Assembly (NCBI RefSeq): GCF_026343945.1
Contig: NZ_JAPKNJ010000003.1
Span: 372,001 to 436,000, forward strand
Direction: 5' to 3'
DNA length: 64,000 nt
Source: Kaistia algarum
GTDB lineage: Bacteria; Pseudomonadota; Alphaproteobacteria; Rhizobiales; Kaistiaceae
This document shows, piece after piece, positions 1 through 7,988 of the stretch (the first letter of the stretch is position 1; each line of letters opens with the position of its first letter). Made by a program: the position numbers and the translations under genes. Under the pieces are notes generated by a model. The model saw only the letters and a program-made list of their open reading frames with translations, did not search any database and was not told the DNA's origin.

Positions 1-1898
1 TCGCCATCGTCATGCTGGCCGGCGGTATCGACCTGTCCGTCGGTTCGGTTTTCGCGCTCGCCAATTTCGCGGCGCTCGCCTTCATCAATTATCTCGGCTG
101 GCCGCTCTATCTCGCCATTCCCGCCGTCGCCGCCATCGGGGCTTTCGTCGGCCTGATCAACGGCCTGCTCGTCGGCTATCTGCGGTTGCGCGCCTTCCTG
201 ACGACGCTGGCGACGCTGATCATCGTGCGCGCCGTCGTCGACCTGCTCATCCTCGCCTATGCCCGCAAGGTCGCGATGACGATGAGCGATTCCGACGCCT
301 GGCTGTTCCTGGGCGAGGGCGATTTCTTCGGCATCCCGTTCAATTTCGTGCTGCTCGTGGCTGTCGCCATCATCGCGCATCTGGTGCTGAGCCGCTCGCG
401 CTATGGCTGGCACATCCTGGCCGTGGGCGGCTCGCGCCGCTCGGCCTATAATGCCGGCATCGCGGTCCGCCGCACCATCTGCATCACCTATGTCATCTCC
501 GGCATGTTCGCGGCGATCGGCGGCATGTTCTACGCCGCCCGGCTCGGCAGCGTCGGTCCGGACACCGGCATCGGCCTCGAAGTCACCGTGCTGACGGCGG
601 CCGTGCTCGGCGGCGTCAGCCTCGGCGGCGGTCGTGGCTCGATCTTCAAGGCGCTGCTCGGCACCGCGATCGTGCTCCTCGTCACCAACAGCCTGATCCG
701 CCTCAACATGCCGAGCGGTGCGACGCCGTTGGTGCTCGGGCTTCTCCTGCTGCTCGCGGTCGCGGTCGATATCCGCTGGCTCAAGAACCGCCACAAGCTG
801 CTGTCGCGGGTCTATGTGTCGCCGACCTATTTCGAGCTGCCGCAGCGCCCGGCGACCGAAGCCGGCTCCGCCTCGCCCTATGCCGTCAACGATGCCTTCC
901 ATGGCGTCGAGGCGATCGGCCTCGGCGAGCTGGATGGCCCGGAAGACATGATCTTCGACAGCCATGACAATCTCTATACCGGCGGCCGGCAGGGCGACAT
1001 CGTCCGCTTCCTGGCGCCCGACTACCGCAAGTCCGAGGTCTTCGTTCATCTCGGCGGCTTCCCGCTCGGCCTTGCCTTCGACGCCAAGGACAATCTTCAC
1101 GCCTGCGTCGCCGGCATGGGCGTCTACATGGTGACGCCCGAGCGCGAGATCGTGCGTCTGTCGGACGAGACCAATCGCAGCTTGCTGTCGATCATCGACG
1201 ATTCCCGCATCCGCATGGCCGATGATCTCGACATCGCCCCCGATGGCCGGGTCTTCTTCAGCGAGGCGACGGTTCGCTACGGCGTGTCCGACTGGGCCGT
1301 CGATGCGCTGGAAGGCCGCGGCAATGGCCGCATCATCGCCTATGACCCCCGCAGCAAGACGACCCGCACGGTTCTCTCCGGCCGGATCTTCCCCAACGGC
1401 ATCTGCATGGTCGGCGATGGCGAATCGCTGCTCTTCGCGGAGACCTGGGCCTGCCGCATCAGCCGGTTCTGGTTTGCGGGCCCGAAGAAGGGCCAGGTCG
1501 AGACTGTCGTCGCCGATCTGCCGGGCTATCCCGACAATCTGAACAAGGCGTCAGACGGAAGCTTCTGGGTCGCGCTCGCCGGCATGCGCTCGCCCGTCTT
1601 CGACATGAGCCTCACCGTGCCGTCGTTCCGCCGCCGCATGGCGCAGCGCGTCGCCATGGATGAATGGCTCTACCCGAACCTGAACACCGGCTGCGTGGTC
1701 AAGGTGTCACTGGACGGGACCGTGACGGAATCGCTCTGGGATCTCGGCGGCGCCTCGCATCCGCAGATCACCTCGGTGCGCGAGCACAAGGGCTATCTCT
1801 ATCTCGGCGGCATCAACAACAACCGCATCGGCCGCCACAAGCTGGCGGATGCGGACCCGTCCTGGACCAGCCAGTACGCCTATTGGGGACAGCCCTGA
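1..1898 (+). CDS. Sugar ABC permease fused to a strictosidine-synthase-like propeller (5' partial)
   Basis: The reading frame is open at the window edge and the first visible residues already form the GGIDLSVGS motif of RbsC-type permeases, so the N-terminus lies outside. About the first 260 visible residues are hydrophobic helices of an inner-membrane permease for a sugar or polyol. From about residue 290 to the end the protein is soluble and resembles the strictosidine synthase/SMP-30 six-bladed propeller family (ADDLDIAPDGRVFFSEAT, FPNGI, PGYPDNL). This family includes lactonases. RbsC-type permeases are normally about 320-350 residues without such a domain, so this is a fusion. If the C-terminus is cytoplasmic, as usual for the family, the propeller would meet the substrate as it enters. 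The stop overlaps the next start (TGATG). The fusion is clear; the substrate is unknown. Confidence 0.85.
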   Translation, partial: AIVMLAGGIDLSVGSVFALANFAALAFINYLGWPLYLAIPAVAAIGAFVGLINGLLVGYLRLRAFLTTLATLIIVRAVVDLLILAYARKVAMTMSDSDAWLFLGEGDFFGIPFNFVLLVAVAIIAHLVLSRSRYGWHILAVGGSRRSAYNAGIAVRRTICITYVISGMFAAIGGMFYAARLGSVGPDTGIGLEVTVLTAAVLGGVSLGGGRGSIFKALLGTAIVLLVTNSLIRLNMPSGATPLVLGLLLLLAVAVDIRWLKNRHKLLSRVYVSPTYFELPQRPATEAGSASPYAVNDAFHGVEAIGLGELDGPEDMIFDSHDNLYTGGRQGDIVRFLAPDYRKSEVFVHLGGFPLGLAFDAKDNLHACVAGMGVYMVTPEREIVRLSDETNRSLLSIIDDSRIRMADDLDIAPDGRVFFSEATVRYGVSDWAVDALEGRGNGRIIAYDPRSKTTRTVLSGRIFPNGICMVGDGESLLFAETWACRISRFWFAGPKKGQVETVVADLPGYPDNLNKASDGSFWVALAGMRSPVFDMSLTVPSFRRRMAQRVAMDEWLYPNLNTGCVVKVSLDGTVTESLWDLGGASHPQITSVREHKGYLYLGGINNNRIGRHKLADADPSWTSQYAYWGQP

Positions 1899-2992
1899 TG
1901 TCGTTCCTCAAGCGAACCTATGATTCGATCTTCGGCGCAGGCGAGGCGGCGGTAACGGTGCCGCCGCTCGACGGGGCGCTGCTGCCGAACGACGCGCTGG
2001 ATCAGGCCGATCTGGTCGCGACGGCGGCGGGCGCGGACAATCTCGTCCGCGATGGCGAGCGCTGCTTCTTCAGCAGCGGCGCCGAGCTGTTCCGTCTGGA
2101 TCTGATCGACGGCACGACGCCGGCAGGACGTTTGGATGCGCCGATCAGCGCGCTCGCCGCCGACGGCAAGGGGGCGCTTGCCGTCGGGCTGAGCGGCAAG
2201 GGGCTGGTCATCCGGGGCGGTCCCCATGAGGGCCGCCGGCTCTCCGGCCTGCCCGAAGCCGACGCGGCCTGCATCACGGCGCTTGCCTTCGATGGGCCGG
2301 ACAAGCTCTTCCTCGCCGTCGGCTCGAGCCGGAACCGGCCGGAAGATTGGGCGCGCGATCTGATGGAGCGCAACCACCTCGGCTCCGTCTGGCAGGTCGA
2401 TCTCGCGACCGGCACGGCACGCCGCATCGCCGAAAAGCTCGGCTGGCCGGCGGGTCTTCTGGTCCGCAAGGGCGCCGGCCTCGTCGTCTCGGAGGCCTGG
2501 CGCCATCGCCTGATCGCCCTCGACGACAAGGGACGGAGTTCCGTCCTGCTCGACAATCTCCCGGCCTATCCCTCGCGCCTCGATGCCGGCGAGGGCGGGC
2601 TCTGGCTCTCCCTGTTCGCGCCGCGCCGCCAGCTGATCGAATTCGTGCTGCGCGAGCCTGCCTTCCGGCGGAAGATGCTGAAGGAGATCGATCCCGCCCA
2701 TTGGATGGCGCCGGCCCTCTCCTCGGGCAAGAGCTTCCTCGAGCCGCTGCAGGGCGGATCGGTGAAGCAGCTCGGCGTCCTGAAGCCATGGGCGCCGTCG
2801 CGCTCCTACGGGCTCCTCGTCCGCCTCAATGAGCGCTTCCTGCCGGAGGCGAGCTTTCATAGCCGTGCCGACGGGACACGCCACGGCATCACCAGCAGCC
2901 TCGCGATCGGCGACCGCACTCTGGTGACGTCGAAAGGCGGAGGCGCCGTGCTCGCGATCGCGGCGGACGACAATCGCAGGGAAGTTGCATGA
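1898..2992 (+). CDS. Strictosidine-synthase/SMP-30-like propeller protein
   Basis: A 364-residue soluble protein with no signal peptide. It shares the propeller-type repeats of the domain fused to the upstream permease, for example LDNLPAYPSRLDAGEGGLWLSLF beside the corresponding PGYPDNLNKASDGSFWVALA in the upstream gene, so the two look like paralogues. Members of the family hydrolyse sugar lactones or act on other small esters, but I cannot name a substrate. The start at 1898 is chosen because its ATG overlaps the preceding TGA, a sign of translational coupling; in-frame codons further upstream lie inside the permease gene. Its stop overlaps the start of the ATPase gene, so permease, propeller and ATPase form one operon. 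Catalytic metal ligands could not be assigned with confidence. Confidence 0.75.
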   Translation: MSFLKRTYDSIFGAGEAAVTVPPLDGALLPNDALDQADLVATAAGADNLVRDGERCFFSSGAELFRLDLIDGTTPAGRLDAPISALAADGKGALAVGLSGKGLVIRGGPHEGRRLSGLPEADAACITALAFDGPDKLFLAVGSSRNRPEDWARDLMERNHLGSVWQVDLATGTARRIAEKLGWPAGLLVRKGAGLVVSEAWRHRLIALDDKGRSSVLLDNLPAYPSRLDAGEGGLWLSLFAPRRQLIEFVLREPAFRRKMLKEIDPAHWMAPALSSGKSFLEPLQGGSVKQLGVLKPWAPSRSYGLLVRLNERFLPEASFHSRADGTRHGITSSLAIGDRTLVTSKGGGAVLAIAADDNRREVA

Positions 2993-4494
2993 TGACGGCG
3001 CCACTGATCGAATTGCGCGATGTCTCCAAGGACTATCGCGGCGTCTTTGCGGTCCGGAACGTCAATTTCACCCTGAACAAGGGCGAGATCCACGCGCTCC
3101 TGGGGGAGAACGGAGCCGGTAAGTCGACGCTGACCAAGATGATCGCCGGCGTCACGCAGCCGAGCCAGGGCCAGATCCTGCTCGACGGCAAGCCGGTCAG
3201 CTTCCAGCGTCCGGCCGAGGCGCTGTACAACGGTATCGCCATGGTGTTCCAGGAGACCAGCCTGGTGCCGTCGATGACGGTCGCGCAGAACCTCTATCTC
3301 GGCGACGAGAAGCTGTTCAACCGGCTGCGCGGGCTCTACATCGCGGCGCAGCAGTTCCTGTCGTCGCTCAATTTCAACGTCGATCCCTGGGCCAACGTCT
3401 CGACCCTCGGCGCGGCGCAGAAGCAGCTGGTCGAGATTGCCCGCGCGGTCCGGCAGAAGTCGCGCGTCATCATCTTCGATGAGCCGACCGCGACGCTGAC
3501 GCCGGAGGAGAAGCACTATTTCTTCTCCCTCGTCGATCGCCTGCGCAAGGACGGCGTCTCGATCGTCTTCATCAGCCATGCGCTGGAAGAGGCGCTGGCG
3601 ATCTCGGACCGGATCACCATCCTGCGCGACGGCGAACTGGTCGCGTCCGACGTGACGTCCAAGTTCGATCGCGACGGCATCATCCGCGCCATGGTCGGGC
3701 GCTCGCTCTCCAACGAGCTCTATGGCCGCAAGCGCAGCGATGCCGATGCGCGTCCGCCGGGCCCCAAGGTGCTGAGCGTCGAGAACCTCTCCATGGGCTC
3801 GATGGTCCGCAACACCTCGTTCTCGATCTATGCGGGCCAGGTGACGGGGCTGTTCGGCCTGATCGGTTCGGGGCGCACCGAGACGGCGAAGATCATCGCC
3901 GGCGTCATCAAGCGCAACATCTTCCATGGCGGCGAACTGCGCTTCGGCGAGCGCTCGGTGCGCTATCGCGAACCGCGGCCGGCCATGCGCGACGGCATCG
4001 TCTATGTGACGGAGGATCGCAAGGCCGAAGGCTTCTTCGAGACTATGTCGATCGCCGAGAACATCCAGATGGGCCTCCTCGCCTCGGGCCTGCAGTCGAG
4101 CAGCGTCGTGACGCAGGGCGAAGCGCGCGCGGTGACGGCCGAATGGTCGAAGCTGCTGCAGATCCGAGCGATCAACCCCAATGCGCGCATCGTCGAGCTC
4201 TCGGGCGGCAACCAGCAGAAGGTCGTGATCGCCAAGTCGCTGGTGCAGAAGCCGAAGCTGGTCATCTTTGACGAGCCGACGCGCGGCGTCGATGTCGGTG
4301 CGATCGCCGAGATCCACAAGGTCATCCAGGACCTCGCCGATAGCGGTCTCGCCGTGATGGTGATCTCGTCTTATCTGCCGGAGATCATGGTGCTGTCGGA
4401 CCGCATCCTCGTCTACCGCATGGGCCGCGTGGTCGAGGAATTCACGCCGGGCCGGGCGACCGAAGAGAAGATCATGTATGCGGCCGTCCACTGA
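2989..4494 (+). CDS. Sugar ABC transporter ATP-binding protein (two nucleotide-binding domains)
   Basis: A 501-residue RbsA/MglA-type ATPase made of two fused nucleotide-binding domains. The first has Walker [10 protein letters not shown] near residue 40 and Walker B VIIFDEPTATLT. The second has a degenerate Walker A (LIGSGRTETAK), the signature [10 protein letters not shown] and Walker B VIFDEPTRGVDVG. This arrangement, with a weakened second P-loop, is normal for carbohydrate importers of this class. It would energise the permease fusion at the window edge. Two ATG codons lie in tandem at 2989 and 2992; the first overlaps the preceding stop as ATGATGA. The periplasmic binding protein of this transporter is not in the window and probably lies upstream. 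Confidence 0.93.
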   Translation: MMTAPLIELRDVSKDYRGVFAVRNVNFTLNKGEIHALLGENGAGKSTLTKMIAGVTQPSQGQILLDGKPVSFQRPAEALYNGIAMVFQETSLVPSMTVAQNLYLGDEKLFNRLRGLYIAAQQFLSSLNFNVDPWANVSTLGAAQKQLVEIARAVRQKSRVIIFDEPTATLTPEEKHYFFSLVDRLRKDGVSIVFISHALEEALAISDRITILRDGELVASDVTSKFDRDGIIRAMVGRSLSNELYGRKRSDADARPPGPKVLSVENLSMGSMVRNTSFSIYAGQVTGLFGLIGSGRTETAKIIAGVIKRNIFHGGELRFGERSVRYREPRPAMRDGIVYVTEDRKAEGFFETMSIAENIQMGLLASGLQSSSVVTQGEARAVTAEWSKLLQIRAINPNARIVELSGGNQQKVVIAKSLVQKPKLVIFDEPTRGVDVGAIAEIHKVIQDLADSGLAVMVISSYLPEIMVLSDRILVYRMGRVVEEFTPGRATEEKIMYAAVH

Positions 4495-4527
4495 CGGCCG
4501 CAGCGTGTTTCGGAGGCGGCAGCGGCC

Positions 4528-5244
4528 TCACGCCATGTAGAGGCCGCCATTCACCTGGATGGCCTCGCCGCTGATATAGGACGCACCGGGTCCTGCCAGG
4601 AAGACGGCGACCGAAGCGACCTCGTCGACGCGGCCGAGCCGGCGCAGCGGCAGACCCTCGATCGCCTTCTGGACCCGGTCCGGCGCGAGGCTCTGCATCA
4701 TCCGCGTATCGATCAGACCCGGCGAGATCGCGTTGACCCGAATGCGCGGCCCCAGCTCCTGCGCGAGGCTGCGCGTCAGCGCCAGCACGCCGCCCTTCGC
4801 CGAGGCATAGGGCGCATGGTCGGCGCTGCCGCGATGGCCGGCCATCGAGGCGATGTTGATGATGCTGCCGCCGTCGCGGATCAGCGGCAGCACGGCCTGC
4901 AGCGTCAGATAGACCCCGTCGAGATTGACCGCGATGCCGCGCGCCCAGTCGCCCGGCTTCAGAGTCGCGAAGGGGAGGTGCTCGTAAAGGCCGGCCGAGG
5001 TTATGACGGTGTCGAGCGCGCCGAAGCGCTCGGTCAGCTGGCGCGCGAGGTCCGCCGTCTCTTCGCCATTGGCGACGTCATGGCGAAAGACATGCGCCTC
5101 CGTCGGCAGCTCGGCGGCGAAGCTCTCGAGCGCCGCCGGATTGAGATCCGTCAGGGCGAGCGTCGCGCCCTCCGCCGCGAAGGCCCGCGCGACGGCGCGG
5201 CCGATCTCGCCATTGGCGCCGGTGATCAGAACATAGCTGGACAA
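4528..5244 (-). CDS. SDR family oxidoreductase, TTG start
   Basis: A 238-residue short-chain dehydrogenase/reductase with NAD(P)-binding Rossmann fold. Catalytic residues are visible as Ser133 (NIAS), Tyr146 and Lys150 (YASAK), and the C-terminus has the usual SGEAIQVNGG. The cofactor loop reads TGANGEIG; the usual TGxxxGxG has Gly where this protein has Glu. The start is set at a TTG because GGGAGGA stands 4 bases before it and the frame upstream of it does not look like SDR sequence. It is the last gene of a minus-strand operon, 29 bases after the aldehyde dehydrogenase stop, and converges on the ABC operon. It probably oxidises an alcohol or polyol group; the substrate is unknown. Confidence 0.82.
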   Translation of the reverse strand: MSSYVLITGANGEIGRAVARAFAAEGATLALTDLNPAALESFAAELPTEAHVFRHDVANGEETADLARQLTERFGALDTVITSAGLYEHLPFATLKPGDWARGIAVNLDGVYLTLQAVLPLIRDGGSIINIASMAGHRGSADHAPYASAKGGVLALTRSLAQELGPRIRVNAISPGLIDTRMMQSLAPDRVQKAIEGLPLRRLGRVDEVASVAVFLAGPGASYISGEAIQVNGGLYMA

Positions 5245-5273
5245 GGTTTCCTCCCTCGAAGGCGCTGGCTCGC

Positions 5274-6716
5274 CTAAAGGCCGGCCATGCAGAGATATTT
5301 GAGTTCGCTGTAGTCCTCGATGCCGTGGCGGGATCCCTCGCGGCCGAAGCCGGATTCCTTGATGCCGCCGAAGGGTGCGACCTCGGTCGAGATCAGACCG
5401 GTATTGATACCGATCATGCCGCACTCCATCGCCTCGGCGACGCGCCAGATCCGCCCGATGTCGCGGCTGTAGAAATAACCGGCAAGGCCGAATTCGGTGT
5501 CGTTCGCCAACCGGATCGCCTCCGCCTCGTCGGCGAAGCGGAACAGTGCCGCCACCGGGCCGAAGGTCTCTTCACGCGCCAGCGCCATGTCCGGCGTGCA
5601 TCCGGTGAGTACGGTCGGCTCGAAGAACGTTCCGCCGAGGCTATGTCGTTGGCCGCCCGATAGAATTTCGGCGCCATGCTTGACCGCGTCGGCGATGTGT
5701 TCCTCGACCTTGGCGAGCGCCGCACCGTCGATGAGCGGTCCCTGCGTCACGCCGGGCTCCGTGCCGGGGCCGACCTCGAGCCGTGCGACCGCGACGGCCA
5801 GCCGGCGGGAGAACTCCTTATAGACGCCGTCCTGAACCAGGATGCGGTTGACGCAGACGCAGGTCTGGCCGGTGTTGCGGTATTTCGAGGTGATCGCCCC
5901 TTCGACGGCGGCATCGAGATCCGCATCGTCGAACACGATGAAGGGCGCATTGCCGCCGAGCTCCATCGAGAGCTTCTTCAGCGTGGCCGCGCTCTGCCCC
6001 ATCAGCAGCTTGCCGATCTCGGTTGAGCCGGTGAAGGAGAGCTTGCGCACGACCGGGTTCGCGGTCAGCTCGCCGCCGATTTCGCGGGCGCTCCCGGTGA
6101 TGACATTGATCACGCCGGCCGGGATGCCGGCCCGCTCGGCGAGACGGGCCAGCGCCAGCGCCGTCAGCGGCGTCTGCGAGGCCGGCTTGACGATCATCGT
6201 GCAGCCTGCGGCCAAAGCGGCAGCGGCCTTGCGGGTGATCATCGCCGCCGGAAAGTTCCATGGCGTGATCGCGGCGCAGACGCCGACTGGCTGGCGGATG
6301 ACCAGCAGGCGGCTGTCGGCGCGATGGCTCGGGATGATCTCACCATAGACGCGCTTCGCCTCTTCCGCGAACCATTCGACATAAGCCGCCGCATAGGCGA
6401 CCTCGCCGCGTGCTTCGGCCAGCGGCTTGCCCTGCTCGCGCGTCATGATCATGGCGAGGTCTTCGGTCGCCGCGCCGATCGCATCGAACCAGCGGCGAAG
6501 GATGTTCGCCCGCTCCTTGGCCGTGCGGGCCCGCCAGGCCGGCAAAGCGCGTTCGGCGGCGGCGATCGCCTCGCGCGTATCCGCCGCGCCGAGCTGCGGC
6601 ACATGCGCGATGATCTCGCCCGTTGCCGGATCGGTCACGGCGAGCTTCGGCTTCCCGGTCCAGATGCCGTCGATCAGGCAACGGTCGCGAAGCAAGTCCG
6701 GGTCGACGAGATCCAT
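5274..6716 (-). CDS. NAD(P)-dependent succinate-semialdehyde dehydrogenase family protein
   Basis: A 480-residue aldehyde dehydrogenase of the usual length for GabD-type enzymes. It has TPWNFPAAM with Asn154, the general base in MELGG (Glu252) and the nucleophile in GQTCVC (Cys286). The second Cys two residues later is typical of succinate-semialdehyde dehydrogenases. The family oxidises succinate semialdehyde, glutarate semialdehyde or related omega-aldehydes to acids. In this operon, beside a 2-oxoacid dehydrogenase and two SDRs, it more likely acts on an aldehyde of a sugar or polyol pathway than on GABA-derived semialdehyde, because no GABA aminotransferase is near. It starts 12 bases after the E2 stop. 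The subfamily call is good; the true substrate is open. Confidence 0.88.
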   Translation of the reverse strand: MDLVDPDLLRDRCLIDGIWTGKPKLAVTDPATGEIIAHVPQLGAADTREAIAAAERALPAWRARTAKERANILRRWFDAIGAATEDLAMIMTREQGKPLAEARGEVAYAAAYVEWFAEEAKRVYGEIIPSHRADSRLLVIRQPVGVCAAITPWNFPAAMITRKAAAALAAGCTMIVKPASQTPLTALALARLAERAGIPAGVINVITGSAREIGGELTANPVVRKLSFTGSTEIGKLLMGQSAATLKKLSMELGGNAPFIVFDDADLDAAVEGAITSKYRNTGQTCVCVNRILVQDGVYKEFSRRLAVAVARLEVGPGTEPGVTQGPLIDGAALAKVEEHIADAVKHGAEILSGGQRHSLGGTFFEPTVLTGCTPDMALAREETFGPVAALFRFADEAEAIRLANDTEFGLAGYFYSRDIGRIWRVAEAMECGMIGINTGLISTEVAPFGGIKESGFGREGSRHGIEDYSELKYLCMAGL

Positions 6717-6728
6717 CGTGAAGCTCCC

Positions 6729-7967
6729 TTAAGCGAGCAGGCGAAGCGGCTGCTCGATCAGATCCTTGAAAGCGGAGAGGTAGCGGGCACCGATCGCGCC
6801 ATCGACCGAGCGATGGTCGACGGAGAGCGTGCAGTTCATGACCGTGGCGGCGACGATCGTGTCGTCCTCGCGCACGACGGCCCGGCGCTTTCCGGCGCCG
6901 ACGGCGAGGATGCAGCTCTGCGGCGGATTGATGATCGCCGCGAAGGACACGACGCCATACATGCCGAGATTGGATACGGTGAAGCCGCCGCCCTGATAGT
7001 CGTCGGGCTTCAGCTTGTTGGCGCGGGCCCGTCCGGCGAGTTCCTTGATCTCGTTCGAAAGTGTGCCGAGGCTCTTCTCGTCGGCCCGGCGCAGCACCGG
7101 CGTGATCAGCCCGCCATCCGTCGCGACGGCAACCGAGACATCGACATCATCGAAACGGAGGATCGCATCCTCCGTCCACATCGCATTCGCCTCGGGCACA
7201 ATGCGGAGCGCCTTGGCGGCCGCCTTGATCACGAGGTCGTTGACGGAAAGCTTGTACTCGTCCGCCGCGACCGCGTTGAGGTCTGCCCGCAGCGCCAGCA
7301 GGCGATCGATCTCGCATTCGGCGCTCAGATAGAAATGCGGGACGGTCTGCTTCGATTCGAGCAGCCGTCTGGCGATGACCCGGCGCATGGCGCTGTGCGG
7401 CAGCCGCGTGACCCGCTCGACGGGAGCTTCGGAAGCCGGTGCCTGGCGCGGCTCGGCCGCTGGTGACGACGGCGCCGGCGCGACGGCTGCACGTGCGCGT
7501 TCGACATCGAGCCGCACGATCCGGCCGCGCGGACCGCTGCCGGTGAGCGAGGCGAGGTCGACGTTGCTCTCGGCGGCGAGACGGCGCGCCAGCGGCGAGG
7601 CGAGGTGCCGCGGCGATACGTCGTCGGCCGCTCGGGTCGCGACCGCAGGCTTCGGGGCGGCTGGTGTTGCTGGCTGAGCCGGTGGCGCGGCGGGCGCGGG
7701 CGTCGGCGCTTCGGCGAGCGATTCTCCGGGCTGTAGGAGAATGGCGATGGGCGCATTCACGGGCACGCCATTCGTCCCGGCGGCGACGAGTAGCCGCCCG
7801 AGGATCCCGGCCTCGGCGGCTTCCATTTCCATGGTCGCCTTGTCCGTCTCGATCTCGGCGATGATCTCGCCAGCCGCGACGGCATCGCCCTCGGCCTTCA
7901 GCCAGCGCGCCAGCGTGCCTTCCTCCATCCCGGCTGAAAGGGACGGCATCAGGATTTCCTTGGGCAT
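6729..7967 (-). CDS. Dihydrolipoamide acyltransferase (E2) of a 2-oxoacid dehydrogenase complex
   Basis: A 412-residue E2 with the three expected parts. An N-terminal lipoyl domain spans residues 1-78 with the lipoylated Lys43 in ETDKATME. A peripheral subunit-binding domain lies near 122-160 (SPLARRLAAE, GRIVRLDVE). The C-terminal catalytic domain has the active-site DHRSVDG, with His at about 385. Alanine/proline-rich linkers join the parts. The lipoyl domain resembles pyruvate and acetoin dehydrogenase E2 proteins. It follows the fused E1 gene by 21 bases and would form its core. No dihydrolipoamide dehydrogenase (E3) gene is in the window, so the complex would have to borrow E3 from elsewhere in the genome. 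Confidence 0.93.
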   Translation of the reverse strand: MPKEILMPSLSAGMEEGTLARWLKAEGDAVAAGEIIAEIETDKATMEMEAAEAGILGRLLVAAGTNGVPVNAPIAILLQPGESLAEAPTPAPAAPPAQPATPAAPKPAVATRAADDVSPRHLASPLARRLAAESNVDLASLTGSGPRGRIVRLDVERARAAVAPAPSSPAAEPRQAPASEAPVERVTRLPHSAMRRVIARRLLESKQTVPHFYLSAECEIDRLLALRADLNAVAADEYKLSVNDLVIKAAAKALRIVPEANAMWTEDAILRFDDVDVSVAVATDGGLITPVLRRADEKSLGTLSNEIKELAGRARANKLKPDDYQGGGFTVSNLGMYGVVSFAAIINPPQSCILAVGAGKRRAVVREDDTIVAATVMNCTLSVDHRSVDGAIGARYLSAFKDLIEQPLRLLA

Positions 7968-7988
7968 CCGACGGCTCCGGAGAGAAGA

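Noticed and set aside
2857..4491. A 544-codon open frame on the minus strand across the ABC ATPase gene
   Set aside because: It lies wholly opposite a clear ATPase, has an Asp/Arg/His-rich composition typical of antisense frames in GC-rich DNA, and has no ribosome-binding site or domain.
5274..6716. GABA degradation (gabD) operon
   Set aside because: No GABA aminotransferase or GABA transporter is near; the gene lies within a 2-oxoacid dehydrogenase operon.
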